From UBA1172 sp049889655 (GTDB lineage Bacteria > Pseudomonadota > Alphaproteobacteria > Puniceispirillales > UBA1172), in contig JBMHCY010000062.1 in assembly GCA_049889655.1 (NCBI GenBank), positions 1 to 30,540 on the forward strand: a stretch of 30,540 nt of DNA, read 5' to 3'. How positions within the stretch are numbered: the stretch's first letter is position 1; the number at the start of each line of letters is the position of its first letter. Of this stretch, positions 1-7,887 are shown piece by piece. The notes under the pieces are model-generated. The model saw only the letters and a program-made list of their open reading frames with translations, did not search any database and was not told where the DNA came from. Both the position numbers and the translations under genes were made by a program.

Positions 1-1669
1 GATCTCGCTGTCGGCGCTCGGTTATTGCAAACCGGGGCTCACATTTGCCGGTGGCGAGGCGCGGCTGCTCGATGAGAATGTTATCGACAAAACCACTGAA
101 GAGTTGCGGCCCCTGCGCGGTGAAAAGGTGGCCTATCTGGCGCAGTCTGCGGCGGCGACCTTCAACCCCTCGATCAAGATCAATGAACAGGTGACGGAAG
201 CGCCTGTCCTGCATGGCACCAAGACACGGGAAGCGGCTGATGCCAAGGCGCTCGATCTTTACCATGCGCTCGAATTGCCGAACCCCGAAACCATCGGTGA
301 CCGGTATCCGCACCAGGTTTCCGGTGGGCAGCTGCAGCGGCTGATGGCGGCGATGGCACTTTGCGGTGAACCTGATCTTCTGGTGTTGGACGAGCCGACA
401 ACAGCGCTTGATGTGACCACCCAGATCGAAGTCCTGAAAGCGTTCAAGGGCGTTATCAAAGAAGAAGGCGCGGCGGCAATCTATGTGACCCATGACCTCG
501 CGGTGGTGGCCCAGATCGCTGACCATATCATCGTGCTCTACAACGGTGAGATCAAGGAGGCCGGGCCTGTTGATGTGATCATCAACAAGCCGCAGCACCC
601 CTATACAAAGCGGCTGATGGCGGCGATCAAACCGCTGCCCGAGGCAGGTCTCGGTGACGAGACCTCGGATGAACATAAACGTGATGCCCCTGCCCTTGAG
701 GTCACGGATATTGATGCCGGCTATGGCAGGGGTGCCGATGGCAAACCCAAGGTCATGGTTCTGAAAGACGTCAATGTATCTATCGAACGCGGCAAGACTG
801 TCGGGATTATCGGGGAATCAGGCTGCGGGAAATCGACCCTTGCCCGGGTTTTCGCCGGGCTGCTGCCGCCCACAGCGGGCGAGATCAGACTGGATGGCGA
901 GACCCTTGCCCCGGATTTGCGACAACGCAGCCGGGAGGAATTGCAAAAGGTCCAGTTCGTCTATCAGATGGCAGATACGGCGCTTAATCCGCGGCAACGG
1001 ATCAAGGATATTCTCGGCCGACCCGTCGAGTTTTATCTGGGTTTGCGGGGCAAGCAAAAACAGAAGCGGATCAATGAATTGCTGGAAATGGTGGAACTGC
1101 CTCTGGCTTTTGGTGACCGCTTTCCGCATGAGCTGTCGGGCGGGCAGAAACAAAGGGTCAACCTGGCCCGGGCCCTGGCGGCTGACCCGGAAGTTGTGCT
1201 CTGTGATGAGGTGACCTCGGCGCTTGATACCATTGTTGGGGCGAATGTCATCGAATTACTCAAATCGCTGCGGGCGCGGACCGGTGTTTCCTATGTGTTC
1301 ATCAGTCATGATCTTTCGACCGTGGCCTCCTTCGCCGATGAGATCGTGGTGCTCTATGCCGGGCGTGTGGCCGAACAGGGGCCGACGGATCAAGTGCTCT
1401 CGCCGCCCTATCACCCCTATACACGGCTCTTGATCTCATCTGTGCCGGAACCGCGTGTCGGCTGGCTTGAAGAGACCATGGAAAAGCAGGAAGCCGCAAC
1501 CGGCATCAGTGGCCAGGTGCAACTGACCGAAGTCGGCTGCCCGTTTTTCGATCGCTGTCCCCTCGCCATTGCCGGGACCTGCGATACCACGGCCCCACCC
1601 CGGCGCGTTGATCAGAACAAGCACGTGATTGAATGCCACCGGGAGCTGAAAGAACTCGGCGGCATGTAG
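1..1669 (+). CDS. Dipeptide/oligopeptide ABC transporter, fused dual ATPase (5' end missing)
   Basis: This is the cytoplasmic ATP-hydrolysing subunit of a peptide-type ABC importer, with two ABC domains in one chain (DppD-DppF/GsiA architecture). The frame is open from base 2, so the start and the first Walker A lie left of the window. Domain 1 shows the Q-loop region ending in FNPS, the signature VSGGQLQR, Walker B LLVLDEP and the H-loop VTHD. Domain 2 has Walker A GESGCGKST, the signature LSGGQKQR, Walker B VVLCDEVTSALD and the H-loop ISHD. The C-terminal cysteine motif (GCPFFDRCPLA, then a further Cys) is typical of OppD/DppD C-termini. The stop at 1667-1669 directly abuts the sulfatase start, so the genes are probably cotranscribed; binding protein and permeases would be expected upstream. 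The substrate cannot be read from the ATPase, but the neighbouring choline-sulfatase makes a quaternary-ammonium or small-peptide substrate plausible. Confidence 0.93.
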   Translation, partial: ISLSALGYCKPGLTFAGGEARLLDENVIDKTTEELRPLRGEKVAYLAQSAAATFNPSIKINEQVTEAPVLHGTKTREAADAKALDLYHALELPNPETIGDRYPHQVSGGQLQRLMAAMALCGEPDLLVLDEPTTALDVTTQIEVLKAFKGVIKEEGAAAIYVTHDLAVVAQIADHIIVLYNGEIKEAGPVDVIINKPQHPYTKRLMAAIKPLPEAGLGDETSDEHKRDAPALEVTDIDAGYGRGADGKPKVMVLKDVNVSIERGKTVGIIGESGCGKSTLARVFAGLLPPTAGEIRLDGETLAPDLRQRSREELQKVQFVYQMADTALNPRQRIKDILGRPVEFYLGLRGKQKQKRINELLEMVELPLAFGDRFPHELSGGQKQRVNLARALAADPEVVLCDEVTSALDTIVGANVIELLKSLRARTGVSYVFISHDLSTVASFADEIVVLYAGRVAEQGPTDQVLSPPYHPYTRLLISSVPEPRVGWLEETMEKQEAATGISGQVQLTEVGCPFFDRCPLAIAGTCDTTAPPRRVDQNKHVIECHRELKELGGM

Positions 1670-3199
1670 ATGATGACCGGTCAGCCGAATATTCTCTTTG
1701 TTCAGACTGATCAGCTCACCATCGATGTTCTCGCCACCTATGGTCACCCGATCGCGCGCACACCGCATATCGATGCTCTTGCCGAAGACGGTACGGTTTT
1801 TGATGTGGCCTATTGCAATTTCCCGCTATGTGCCCCGTCGCGGATGTCCATGGCGACAGGCCTGCTGGCCTCCAGGGTCGGGGCTTATGACAACGCCACG
1901 GAATTCCCGGCAACGATCCCGAGTTATGCCCATTATATGCGCCATCTCGGCTATCGCACCTGCCTTTCGGGGAAGATGCATTTCGTCGGTCCCGATCAGT
2001 TGCACGGCTTCGAACGGCGGCTGACCACGGATATCTATCCCAGCGATTTTGCCTGGACGCCTGATTGGTCAAGCAGCGGCTTCCACGGCGCGACCGATAC
2101 CAGCGTGCTGACAGACTCCGGTGTCTGCCGCCGCAATGTCCAGATCGATTACGATGAGGATGTGACACACAAGGCTGTTCAGGAAATCTATGATGCGGCG
2201 CGTGCTGCTGATGGCAGGCCGTTTTTCCTGCAGGTGTCATACACCCATCCCCATGACCCGTATCTGTGTCTGCAGGAACACTGGGACCGCTATGACGGGG
2301 TTGAGATTCCCATGCCGAAAACCGGCATGATCCCCCATAATGAAAACGATCCCCACAGCCTGCGGGTGTTGCGCCAGCATGGCTTTGATGCTGCCGATGT
2401 ACCCGATGAAGCGATTGCCCGGGCGCGCCGGGCCTATTGCGGCTCGGTGAGTTATATCGATGATCACCTGGGCCGTCTGCTCAATGCTGTGGAAGAAAGC
2501 GGCCAGACCGACAACACGATTGTCGTGTTTACCTCCGACCATGGGGAAATGCTCGGTGAACGGGGGCTGTGGCTGAAGAAGACGTTTTTTGAAAGTGCGC
2601 TCAGGGTGCCGTTGATCATCAAGGCCCCGGGGCTGATCGCCCAAGGCCGGGTTGAAACGCCGGTCTCGCTGCTCGATCTGCTGCCCAGTTTTGCAGGCAT
2701 GGCCACCGGCGGTGAATGGCCGGGGGCGGTGGAACCGCTTGATGGTGACAATCTGATGGATATCGCGGCCAACCCTGACCCGGGCCGTCCGGTCTATGCT
2801 GAATTGCTCTCGGAAGGGATTCTCGCCCCGATCTTCATGATCAGGCGCGGCAATTACAAACTCATCACCAGCAAGGGGGATCCGGACCTGCTTTATGATG
2901 TTGTTGCCGACCCGCAAGAGCGGCATAATATGGCAGATGATCCGGCCCATGCCGAAACCCTGGCCGCGTTGCGCACTGAGGCGGAGGAAAAATGGGATTC
3001 CGACGGGCTGTCCGAGAAAATCGTCCTCAGCCAGCGGCGGCGGCATCTGGTGCGGGCGGCGCACAGCCAGGGGATCAAACCGTTCTGGGATTATGATCTC
3101 AACGAGGGTGACGAGTTGCGGTATTATCGCGGGGATGGCAATTACAATGACTGGGCCATGGATTATCTGCCGCATCCATCGCGCCAGAAGCCGGAGTAG
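1670..3199 (+). CDS. betC: Choline-sulfatase (type I formylglycine sulfatase)
   Basis: The predicted reaction is hydrolysis of choline-O-sulfate to choline and sulfate in the cytoplasm. The 509-aa protein has the sulfatase signature CAPSR with Cys54 as the residue to be converted to formylglycine; as I recall, this is the same position as the catalytic Cys54 of Sinorhizobium meliloti BetC. Other family blocks are the metal-binding TDQ near residue 14, LSGKMHFVGPDQLHGFE around residue 105, and FTSDHGEMLGERG around residue 290. The C-terminal extension rich in Arg and Trp (RRRHLVRAAHSQG, then FWDYD) matches the choline-sulfatase C-terminal domain, which separates it from generic arylsulfatases. 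There is no signal peptide. The start is ATG ATG immediately after the ATPase stop; either Met could be used, and no strong separate ribosome site is visible. No formylglycine-generating enzyme is encoded here, so it must be elsewhere. Exact substrate specificity remains an inference from family resemblance. Confidence 0.9.
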   Translation: MMTGQPNILFVQTDQLTIDVLATYGHPIARTPHIDALAEDGTVFDVAYCNFPLCAPSRMSMATGLLASRVGAYDNATEFPATIPSYAHYMRHLGYRTCLSGKMHFVGPDQLHGFERRLTTDIYPSDFAWTPDWSSSGFHGATDTSVLTDSGVCRRNVQIDYDEDVTHKAVQEIYDAARAADGRPFFLQVSYTHPHDPYLCLQEHWDRYDGVEIPMPKTGMIPHNENDPHSLRVLRQHGFDAADVPDEAIARARRAYCGSVSYIDDHLGRLLNAVEESGQTDNTIVVFTSDHGEMLGERGLWLKKTFFESALRVPLIIKAPGLIAQGRVETPVSLLDLLPSFAGMATGGEWPGAVEPLDGDNLMDIAANPDPGRPVYAELLSEGILAPIFMIRRGNYKLITSKGDPDLLYDVVADPQERHNMADDPAHAETLAALRTEAEEKWDSDGLSEKIVLSQRRRHLVRAAHSQGIKPFWDYDLNEGDELRYYRGDGNYNDWAMDYLPHPSRQKPE

Positions 3200-3205
3200 G
3201 GTTCT

Positions 3206-4177
3206 ATGCTGATTGACTGTCTGCAATACTGTTACTGGTCGCCGGAAATATTCCGGCAATGGCGAAAGGGCGGGGTTGATGCTGTTCATGTCACCATCGC
3301 CTATCATGAAAATTTCCGCGAAACAGTGCTCAATATCGAAGCCTGGAATCGTCATTTCGAAAACCATGCCGATCTGATCTGCCAGGCTTTCACCGCCGAG
3401 GATGTTGAGGCGGCAAAGGCCAGTGGCCGCACCGCCGTGATCTTCGGGTTCCAGAATCCGTCACCGATCGAGGATGATATCGGTCTTGTTGAGGTTGTGC
3501 ACCGGCTCGGGGCGCGGTTTATGCAGCTCACCTACAACAACCAGTCGCTGCTCGCCACGGGCTGCTACGAAGAGGATGATACAGGGCTCACCCGCATGGG
3601 CCGCGAAGTGGTGGCGGAGATGAACCGTGTCGGGCTTGTTGTCGATATGTCCCATTCCGCCGAACGGTCGACCCTCGAGGCGATCGAGCATTCGGTGCGG
3701 CCGATTGTTATCAGCCATGCCAATCCGTCCTTCTGGCATCCGGCGCGGCGCAACAAATCCGATGCAGTCCTGAAAGCCCTTGCCGAAAGCGGCGGGATGC
3801 TGGGCTTCTCGCTCTACCCTCACCATCTGGCGGGTGGCAGTGGTTGCAGCCTTGATGATTTCTGCCGGATGATCGCCGATACCGCCGCCATGATCGGGGT
3901 CGATCATATCGGTTTCGGTTCCGATCTCTGTCAGGATCAGCCGGATTCCGTGGTCGAATGGATGCGGGTGGGACGCTGGACCAAGACAATCGATTACGGC
4001 GAAGGCTCGGCCAGCGCCCCGGGCTTTCCGCCGATGCCGGCATGGTTCACGGATAACCGTGACTGGCCGAATATTCTGGCCGGGCTGAAAAAGGCTGGAT
4101 TTTCCGATGCCGATCTGGCTAAGATTGCCGGTGGCAACTGGCTTGAATTCTATCGCCGGTCGTTTCAGCCGCAGTAA
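3206..4177 (+). CDS. Membrane-dipeptidase-like (peptidase M19 family) protein with altered metal site
   Basis: The 323-aa protein has the M19 (renal dipeptidase) fold blocks: LTYNNQSLLATGC, GREVVAEMNRVGLVVDMSH (His150), ISHAN (His171) and GFGSD (Asp240). It lacks a signal peptide and is probably cytoplasmic. Compared with the human enzyme, the N-terminal HxD zinc motif (DGHNDL) is replaced by DCLQYC, so Leu6 and Tyr8 stand where His20 and Asp22 would be. The bridging Glu125 is replaced by Gln83 (GFQN). His198, His219 and Asp288 equivalents are kept. As I recall, the M19-like protein encoded beside dgcAB (dimethylglycine catabolism) in Pseudomonas aeruginosa has the same GFQN block and also lacks HxD. 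Classical dipeptidase activity is therefore doubtful; a role in methylated-amine metabolism is an inference from context. The gene starts 6 bp after the sulfatase stop and is likely in the same operon. Confidence 0.82.
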   Translation: MLIDCLQYCYWSPEIFRQWRKGGVDAVHVTIAYHENFRETVLNIEAWNRHFENHADLICQAFTAEDVEAAKASGRTAVIFGFQNPSPIEDDIGLVEVVHRLGARFMQLTYNNQSLLATGCYEEDDTGLTRMGREVVAEMNRVGLVVDMSHSAERSTLEAIEHSVRPIVISHANPSFWHPARRNKSDAVLKALAESGGMLGFSLYPHHLAGGSGCSLDDFCRMIADTAAMIGVDHIGFGSDLCQDQPDSVVEWMRVGRWTKTIDYGEGSASAPGFPPMPAWFTDNRDWPNILAGLKKAGFSDADLAKIAGGNWLEFYRRSFQPQ

Positions 4178-4221
4178 GACAAGAAAACCGTTTTGTTCGA
4201 GCCCCTATGTGAGAGGCGATC

Positions 4222-5913
4222 ATGTCTGATATCAGCATTGCTGAAACTAACCCTGCCATCAGGGTGCGCTCCCCGGCGGAGGTCATGCGGCTCAACCGCA
4301 TGGGCAGTTTCCATCCGATGCGGCTGTCGTTTTCGCGTCAGTTAATCCGCCGCATGCATGACGAAGGCTGGATGATCGATGCCCCCCGGGTTGATCTCGA
4401 TGAAAACGGCTTCGGGGTTGCGGTGATCAGGGCGACAACCCCTGACCATGTCTATTCGCTGGTGGCCTACAGCCATGATCTCTCGCCCGAGAGGCGCAGC
4501 GACCGGGTGATCGCCGATGCCTGGGATGCGACCTTCACCCTCTATGATGGTGAACCGGATGCGGCTACCATCGCCGCTATGCATCCCCATGTCAGCACCC
4601 AGGAAGAAGGCCGCCATCGCCAGCATCAACTGACCCTGAGCCGGGCCAACAAATCGGTGCGGATGTTCGACCATGTCGTCTCCTGCCTTGCCGAAGGCCG
4701 CCAGCCTGATGCCGGGATGGTCAACCGCATCGGTTATCTGATGCGGACAACCGCCGTCTATGGCAATGGCAAGTTCGGTATCAGTGACCGCGACCGGTTC
4801 AAAAACCGTGAAGCCATGGCCGCCCCGTTCATGGCGGAAATGCTGACAGTCTATCTGATCCGGCATTTTTCGCTGCTGCTTGTCGATCACCTTGCCCGCG
4901 GCAAGGGCGGTGACAGGGCCATCGGCCTTGATCCGATGCTGGCGCGCCACTTTGGTATTGGCAATGCCACCGGCCTCGGTATGGCACCGTTTCTGGTCAA
5001 CCACCAGGCCCTGCTGCACCAGTGGATGGAAGCCCGCGAGACAGCCCTGGCGCGGGTCATGGCAATCCGTGCGGTGGGCCCGGACCAGCATCAGCGGCTT
5101 TGTGATCTGGTGGAAAGGGCACAGCAGTATACGGCTGAATGGCGTGTCGATGATGCTGTCCAGATGGACAGGATCACCCGGCTTGATGGAGAGCTGGTCG
5201 AGATCGCCGCCTGGATAAAAGACCCGGCCTTCGATGCTGCTGAAATGCCGATTAAGGCCCTTTTTGATCGTGCCGCCGTGCTGTCGGTTGAGGCGCAGGA
5301 AATGCTTGTCTCGATTGTGCTCGAGCCTTTCGGCGATCTTATTGATGATCTCGGGGCCATGATGGCCGCCCGTGAGGCCCCGCAATTTGCTTCCGGCAAG
5401 ACAGTGGCCGAACTCACCGCTGTCCTCGATAAACACTACCGCTGGGCGCTTGATCTTGATCTTGATGATCCGGAACAATCGCGTCTTTTCTGGTACACTT
5501 CGGCCGCAAAACTGGAGCCGCGGCTTGGCAACCGTTATGAGGAAGACGGAGCCGAATGCGAGTTTCCGTTTGATATCCCGCATCAGGTCCAGGCCCTTCA
5601 CCGTGATCTTGCCGGATATGACAGCGCGACGCTCCTTGCTGATGTCATGCTGCGGCAGCCTGAGCACCGTTTCATGATCCGGCGGGCAATGACCACGGCA
5701 GATGCCCCCTATGGTGAGATTGCTGATAACCTTGTTGCGGCCAGCACCCGGCCGATCGATATGCTGCGCTGCAAACTCAGCTTTTTTGGGGCGTCAAAAT
5801 TCGATCCGAAATCTGATCTGTGGACACGGATCACGCTCTATCAAGGGGCACCGCTGGCGGCAGGGCTTGCTGACGCCAACGCCGATGACTGGCTTTTCTC
5901 TTCGCTTGGCTAA
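4222..5913 (+). CDS. Conserved-looking protein of unknown function, 563 aa
   Basis: I do not recognise this family. The protein is soluble-looking, with no signal peptide and no clear membrane segment apart from a short hydrophobic stretch around residues 210-222. It is rich in acidic and histidine residues. The N-terminal third contains HPMRLSFSRQLIRRMHDEGW and a beta-rich section (GVAVIRATTPDHVYSLVAY). The middle is probably helical, and the C-terminal part has several Trp and Arg residues (LFWYTSAAKLEPRLGNRYEEDG). The ATG at 4222 is preceded by GAGAGG with a 5-nt spacer, supporting this start. It lies 44 bp after the M19-like gene and 9 bp before the DUF3726-like gene, so it probably belongs to the choline-sulfatase operon and may act with its downstream partner. 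Long antisense frames overlap it but show no family resemblance. No function can be assigned from sequence alone. Confidence 0.85.
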   Translation: MSDISIAETNPAIRVRSPAEVMRLNRMGSFHPMRLSFSRQLIRRMHDEGWMIDAPRVDLDENGFGVAVIRATTPDHVYSLVAYSHDLSPERRSDRVIADAWDATFTLYDGEPDAATIAAMHPHVSTQEEGRHRQHQLTLSRANKSVRMFDHVVSCLAEGRQPDAGMVNRIGYLMRTTAVYGNGKFGISDRDRFKNREAMAAPFMAEMLTVYLIRHFSLLLVDHLARGKGGDRAIGLDPMLARHFGIGNATGLGMAPFLVNHQALLHQWMEARETALARVMAIRAVGPDQHQRLCDLVERAQQYTAEWRVDDAVQMDRITRLDGELVEIAAWIKDPAFDAAEMPIKALFDRAAVLSVEAQEMLVSIVLEPFGDLIDDLGAMMAAREAPQFASGKTVAELTAVLDKHYRWALDLDLDDPEQSRLFWYTSAAKLEPRLGNRYEEDGAECEFPFDIPHQVQALHRDLAGYDSATLLADVMLRQPEHRFMIRRAMTTADAPYGEIADNLVAASTRPIDMLRCKLSFFGASKFDPKSDLWTRITLYQGAPLAAGLADANADDWLFSSLG

Positions 5914-5922
5914 CCCTGTGCC

Positions 5923-6552
5923 ATGATCGCTGTCTCGCAGAATGAAATTGCCGCCACCACGGTCAAGGCTTGCCGCGGGGTGGGGGTTGAATGGGGGCTG
6001 GCCCATGATGCGGGCCATCTGGCGCAGCATCTGGCCGCATGTGGTGAGCCCTTTCTCGGCAGCCTGCTCAAAGTGCTTGAGACAATTGATGGTGATGATC
6101 AGCCCTGCCTCACTGATGCGGCAGCAACCCGGATGATCCATGCGCCGGTGGCAGGGCTCGCCCTGATCGAATGGATCGCTGCCACGGGTGAGGCCTGGCA
6201 GGGGCAGATCACTGCCCCGCGGTATCTGTTGGCCGCGCTTGTGGTGTTCACGGCTGAAACGCAAACGGTTTTTGTTGTCGAAACCGCAGCGGGCAGCCGC
6301 TTGACCGCGGCTGGCGGCCAGGTGAAGGGCAGTGGCGTACTGAAACCCGATGACATGATCACGATCAGCACCAGTGAGGTTGCGCCCGGGGCTGGTGAGA
6401 ACAGGCTTGCCCCGGCACAGCCGGGGGTGGCGGTCGATGTGCCGTCATCCTGCTGGCAGCGGCTGATGGAATACGCCCACCGCACCTATGTGCCGGAATC
6501 AGACCGATCCCGTGCTGCCGGGGCCGGGGCCGGTGATATCGACAACGAATGA
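5923..6552 (+). CDS. DUF3726-like protein of unknown function
   Basis: The 209-aa protein begins with an NEIAATTVKACRGVGVEWGL block and ends with RTYVPESDRSRAAGAGAGD followed by acidic residues. As I remember the family, both blocks are characteristic of DUF3726, whose function is unknown. There is no signal peptide or membrane segment. It starts 9 bp after the stop of the 563-aa unknown protein, so the two are very likely translated from one message and may form a functional pair. The gene ends 12 bp before the convergent TsuA gene, leaving no room for a conventional terminator between them. The family name is recalled rather than searched, so it is given at moderate confidence; the coding call itself is firm. 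Confidence 0.72.
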   Translation: MIAVSQNEIAATTVKACRGVGVEWGLAHDAGHLAQHLAACGEPFLGSLLKVLETIDGDDQPCLTDAAATRMIHAPVAGLALIEWIAATGEAWQGQITAPRYLLAALVVFTAETQTVFVVETAAGSRLTAAGGQVKGSGVLKPDDMITISTSEVAPGAGENRLAPAQPGVAVDVPSSCWQRLMEYAHRTYVPESDRSRAAGAGAGDIDNE

Positions 6553-6564
6553 GGGCACAGCCGG

Positions 6565-7623
6565 TCAGGCAGGCTGCAGGCGTCTGCCAAAAGACGATGT
6601 GGCGAGTTTCATGCCGGTCAGGAACCCTGCCACGGCAATGATCAGGCCGAGATGCCCACTGGCGGCATTGGTCAGCATCCAGCCGATGGTACAGCCGCCG
6701 GAAACCACCCCGCCAAAACCCATCATCACCGCCCCGGCCAGATAGCGCAGAGGGTGGGGGCTGTTCTGATCAAATGTCTCGATCCGGCTGCGGCCGCCAA
6801 GGCCAGCCGATACTGCCGCCCCGATGACACAGCCCGGGACAAGGCCGATCCCGAATTTGAGGCTCAGGGTCTGGCCGTAGGTGAAATAGGCGAGTGTTTC
6901 CGTCAGCGGCCGGGTGAACAGCAGGCCCTCAACAGGCACAGGGTCGAAATCATCCGCCCCGACCATGCCGGTGATGGCGAAGGCGAGCCCAACCATCAGG
7001 CCGATGGCCGCTGCCGCGCCAAGATGGGGAGGGAGGCGTTTTGTCTGGAAGAGGATGAAGGCAATCATCCCGAGAAGAAGCCCGCCGGTCAGCAGAGCGG
7101 CTGTGGCGGAAAAACCGCTGTCGACAGACAGGGTCAGCCATCCGGCCAGGGCCATCCGCGGGGCTGCCAGAACGCCGCTGATCGATGACCAGGCGACAAG
7201 CCCAAGAAAACCGAGGGTGAAGAGTGCCCGCAGGTTGCCGCGCCCCGTCAGCACGAGCAGCCGCGAGATACAGCCGCGGCAGAGTGTCATCCCGATCCCG
7301 AAAATAAGGCTGCCGAAGGCGATCCCGCCAACCCGGAGATCAGTTTCCCCGGTTGTGGTGAAATCCACCGCCTCGGTTGCCGCCAGCATCTGAACAGAAC
7401 CGATGGCCGCCAGCATGGCCACGAGCAGGCAGAGAACCGGCCCCGAATCCTGCCGCCAGGTGCCGTCAAAGAACCGCCCGAAGGCTGTCCGTGAGCAGAA
7501 ATCAATCCGCTCGGCAAGGACCCCGAAGATCATCCCCACAAGGCCACCGCCCAGGAGCATCATCAGCCCGAGATCATGGGTATCTCGCCAGTCGGCAAAA
7601 AGAATGGTCAGCGTCTCAATCAT
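6565..7623 (-). CDS. YeeE/YedE (TsuA) family sulfur-compound transporter
   Basis: This is a polytopic inner-membrane protein of the YeeE/YedE family; characterised TsuA takes up thiosulfate. Family hallmarks are AERIDFCSRTAFGRFF, GMTLCRGCISRLLVLTGRGN, LVPGCVIGA and GGVVSGGCTIG. The conserved cysteines in these Gly-Cys turns line the substrate path in TsuA. The internal repeat and about nine hydrophobic segments fit the family length of about 350 aa. I chose the ATG at 7623, which gives 352 aa; an in-frame TTG at 7638 would add five residues. It stands alone without a TsuB/TusA partner in the window. It is convergent with the DUF3726-like gene and divergent from the sulfotransferase cassette, which suggests a link to sulfur supply. 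Thiosulfate is the best guess, but other small sulfur compounds are possible. Confidence 0.88.
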   Translation of the reverse strand: MIETLTILFADWRDTHDLGLMMLLGGGLVGMIFGVLAERIDFCSRTAFGRFFDGTWRQDSGPVLCLLVAMLAAIGSVQMLAATEAVDFTTTGETDLRVGGIAFGSLIFGIGMTLCRGCISRLLVLTGRGNLRALFTLGFLGLVAWSSISGVLAAPRMALAGWLTLSVDSGFSATAALLTGGLLLGMIAFILFQTKRLPPHLGAAAAIGLMVGLAFAITGMVGADDFDPVPVEGLLFTRPLTETLAYFTYGQTLSLKFGIGLVPGCVIGAAVSAGLGGRSRIETFDQNSPHPLRYLAGAVMMGFGGVVSGGCTIGWMLTNAASGHLGLIIAVAGFLTGMKLATSSFGRRLQPA

Positions 7624-7664
7624 GGGTTTTGCGTGCAAAATTGTTTCATCAATGCCGCGATCAT
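7620..7664 (-). CDS. Possible 14-aa leader ORF overlapping the TsuA start
   Basis: A short frame reads MIAALMKQFCTQNP and ends in a TGA that overlaps the TsuA ATG in an ATGA arrangement. An AAGGA lies about 10 nt upstream of its ATG. TsuA itself has no good ribosome site, so coupling through this leader is conceivable. It is very short and could be chance. The single Cys is noted only because the downstream gene handles sulfur. Confidence 0.22.
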   Translation of the reverse strand: MIAALMKQFCTQNP

Positions 7665-7693
7665 GAGGATAACGTTCCTTAAACTGAATAATT

Positions 7694-7722
7694 TTGAGGA
7701 TAAATAGGATAAATATTTTAAT
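7694..7722 (+). promoter_or_regulatory. Candidate sigma70-type promoter for the 7888-10477 cassette
   Basis: TTGAGG (7694-7699) and TTTAAT (7717-7722) are separated by 17 bp, inside an unusually AT-rich patch in otherwise GC-rich DNA. The spacer contains a tandem repeat of ATAAATAGG/ATAAATA. It would give a leader of about 160 nt before the first gene. This is a visual match only. Confidence 0.4.
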
Positions 7723-7736
7723 ATTTTGTCCTGATA

Positions 7737-7757
7737 GAGAATAATTTTTCTATTCTT
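7737..7757. promoter_or_regulatory. AT-rich inverted repeat, possible operator
   Basis: GAATA (7739-7743) and TATTC (7751-7755) form inverted arms around a 7-bp centre, with two further flanking positions mostly matching. It lies between the divergent TsuA gene and the sulfotransferase cassette, just downstream of the candidate plus-strand promoter. A dimeric repressor site is one reading; no regulator for it is encoded nearby. Confidence 0.3.
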
Positions 7758-7787
7758 TGCCGGTGCAGGGCAAGCCTGTCTCCTTTT

Positions 7788-7822
7788 GCCGGGGGCCATC
7801 GCCGCCCGGGGCATGGTTTTTT
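7788..7822 (+). terminator. Imperfect GC hairpin followed by T6, possible leader attenuator
   Basis: GCCGGGGGC (7788-7796) and GCCCGGGGC (7804-7812) can pair at 7 of 9 positions around a 7-nt loop, and a run of six T follows at 7817-7822. It lies in the leader upstream of the 7888 gene, with no upstream plus-strand gene to terminate. If real, it would attenuate the cassette. The mismatched stem keeps confidence low. Confidence 0.2.
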
Positions 7823-7887
7823 CCTCTTCCCAAGGCTGACGAATCACGGCACAGTTTCGGGAAATCATGCCATAACGAGGTGCTGTG

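Noticed and set aside
2237..3367. 376-codon open frame on the minus strand
   Set aside because: It is antisense to the choline-sulfatase gene, which is unambiguous, and runs into the M19-like gene.
4342..5667. 441-codon open frame on the minus strand opposite the 563-aa unknown protein
   Set aside because: I considered whether this was the real gene, because the plus-strand protein is unrecognised. The plus-strand frame has a good ribosome site, fits the operon spacing and has normal protein composition; the minus frame has none of these.
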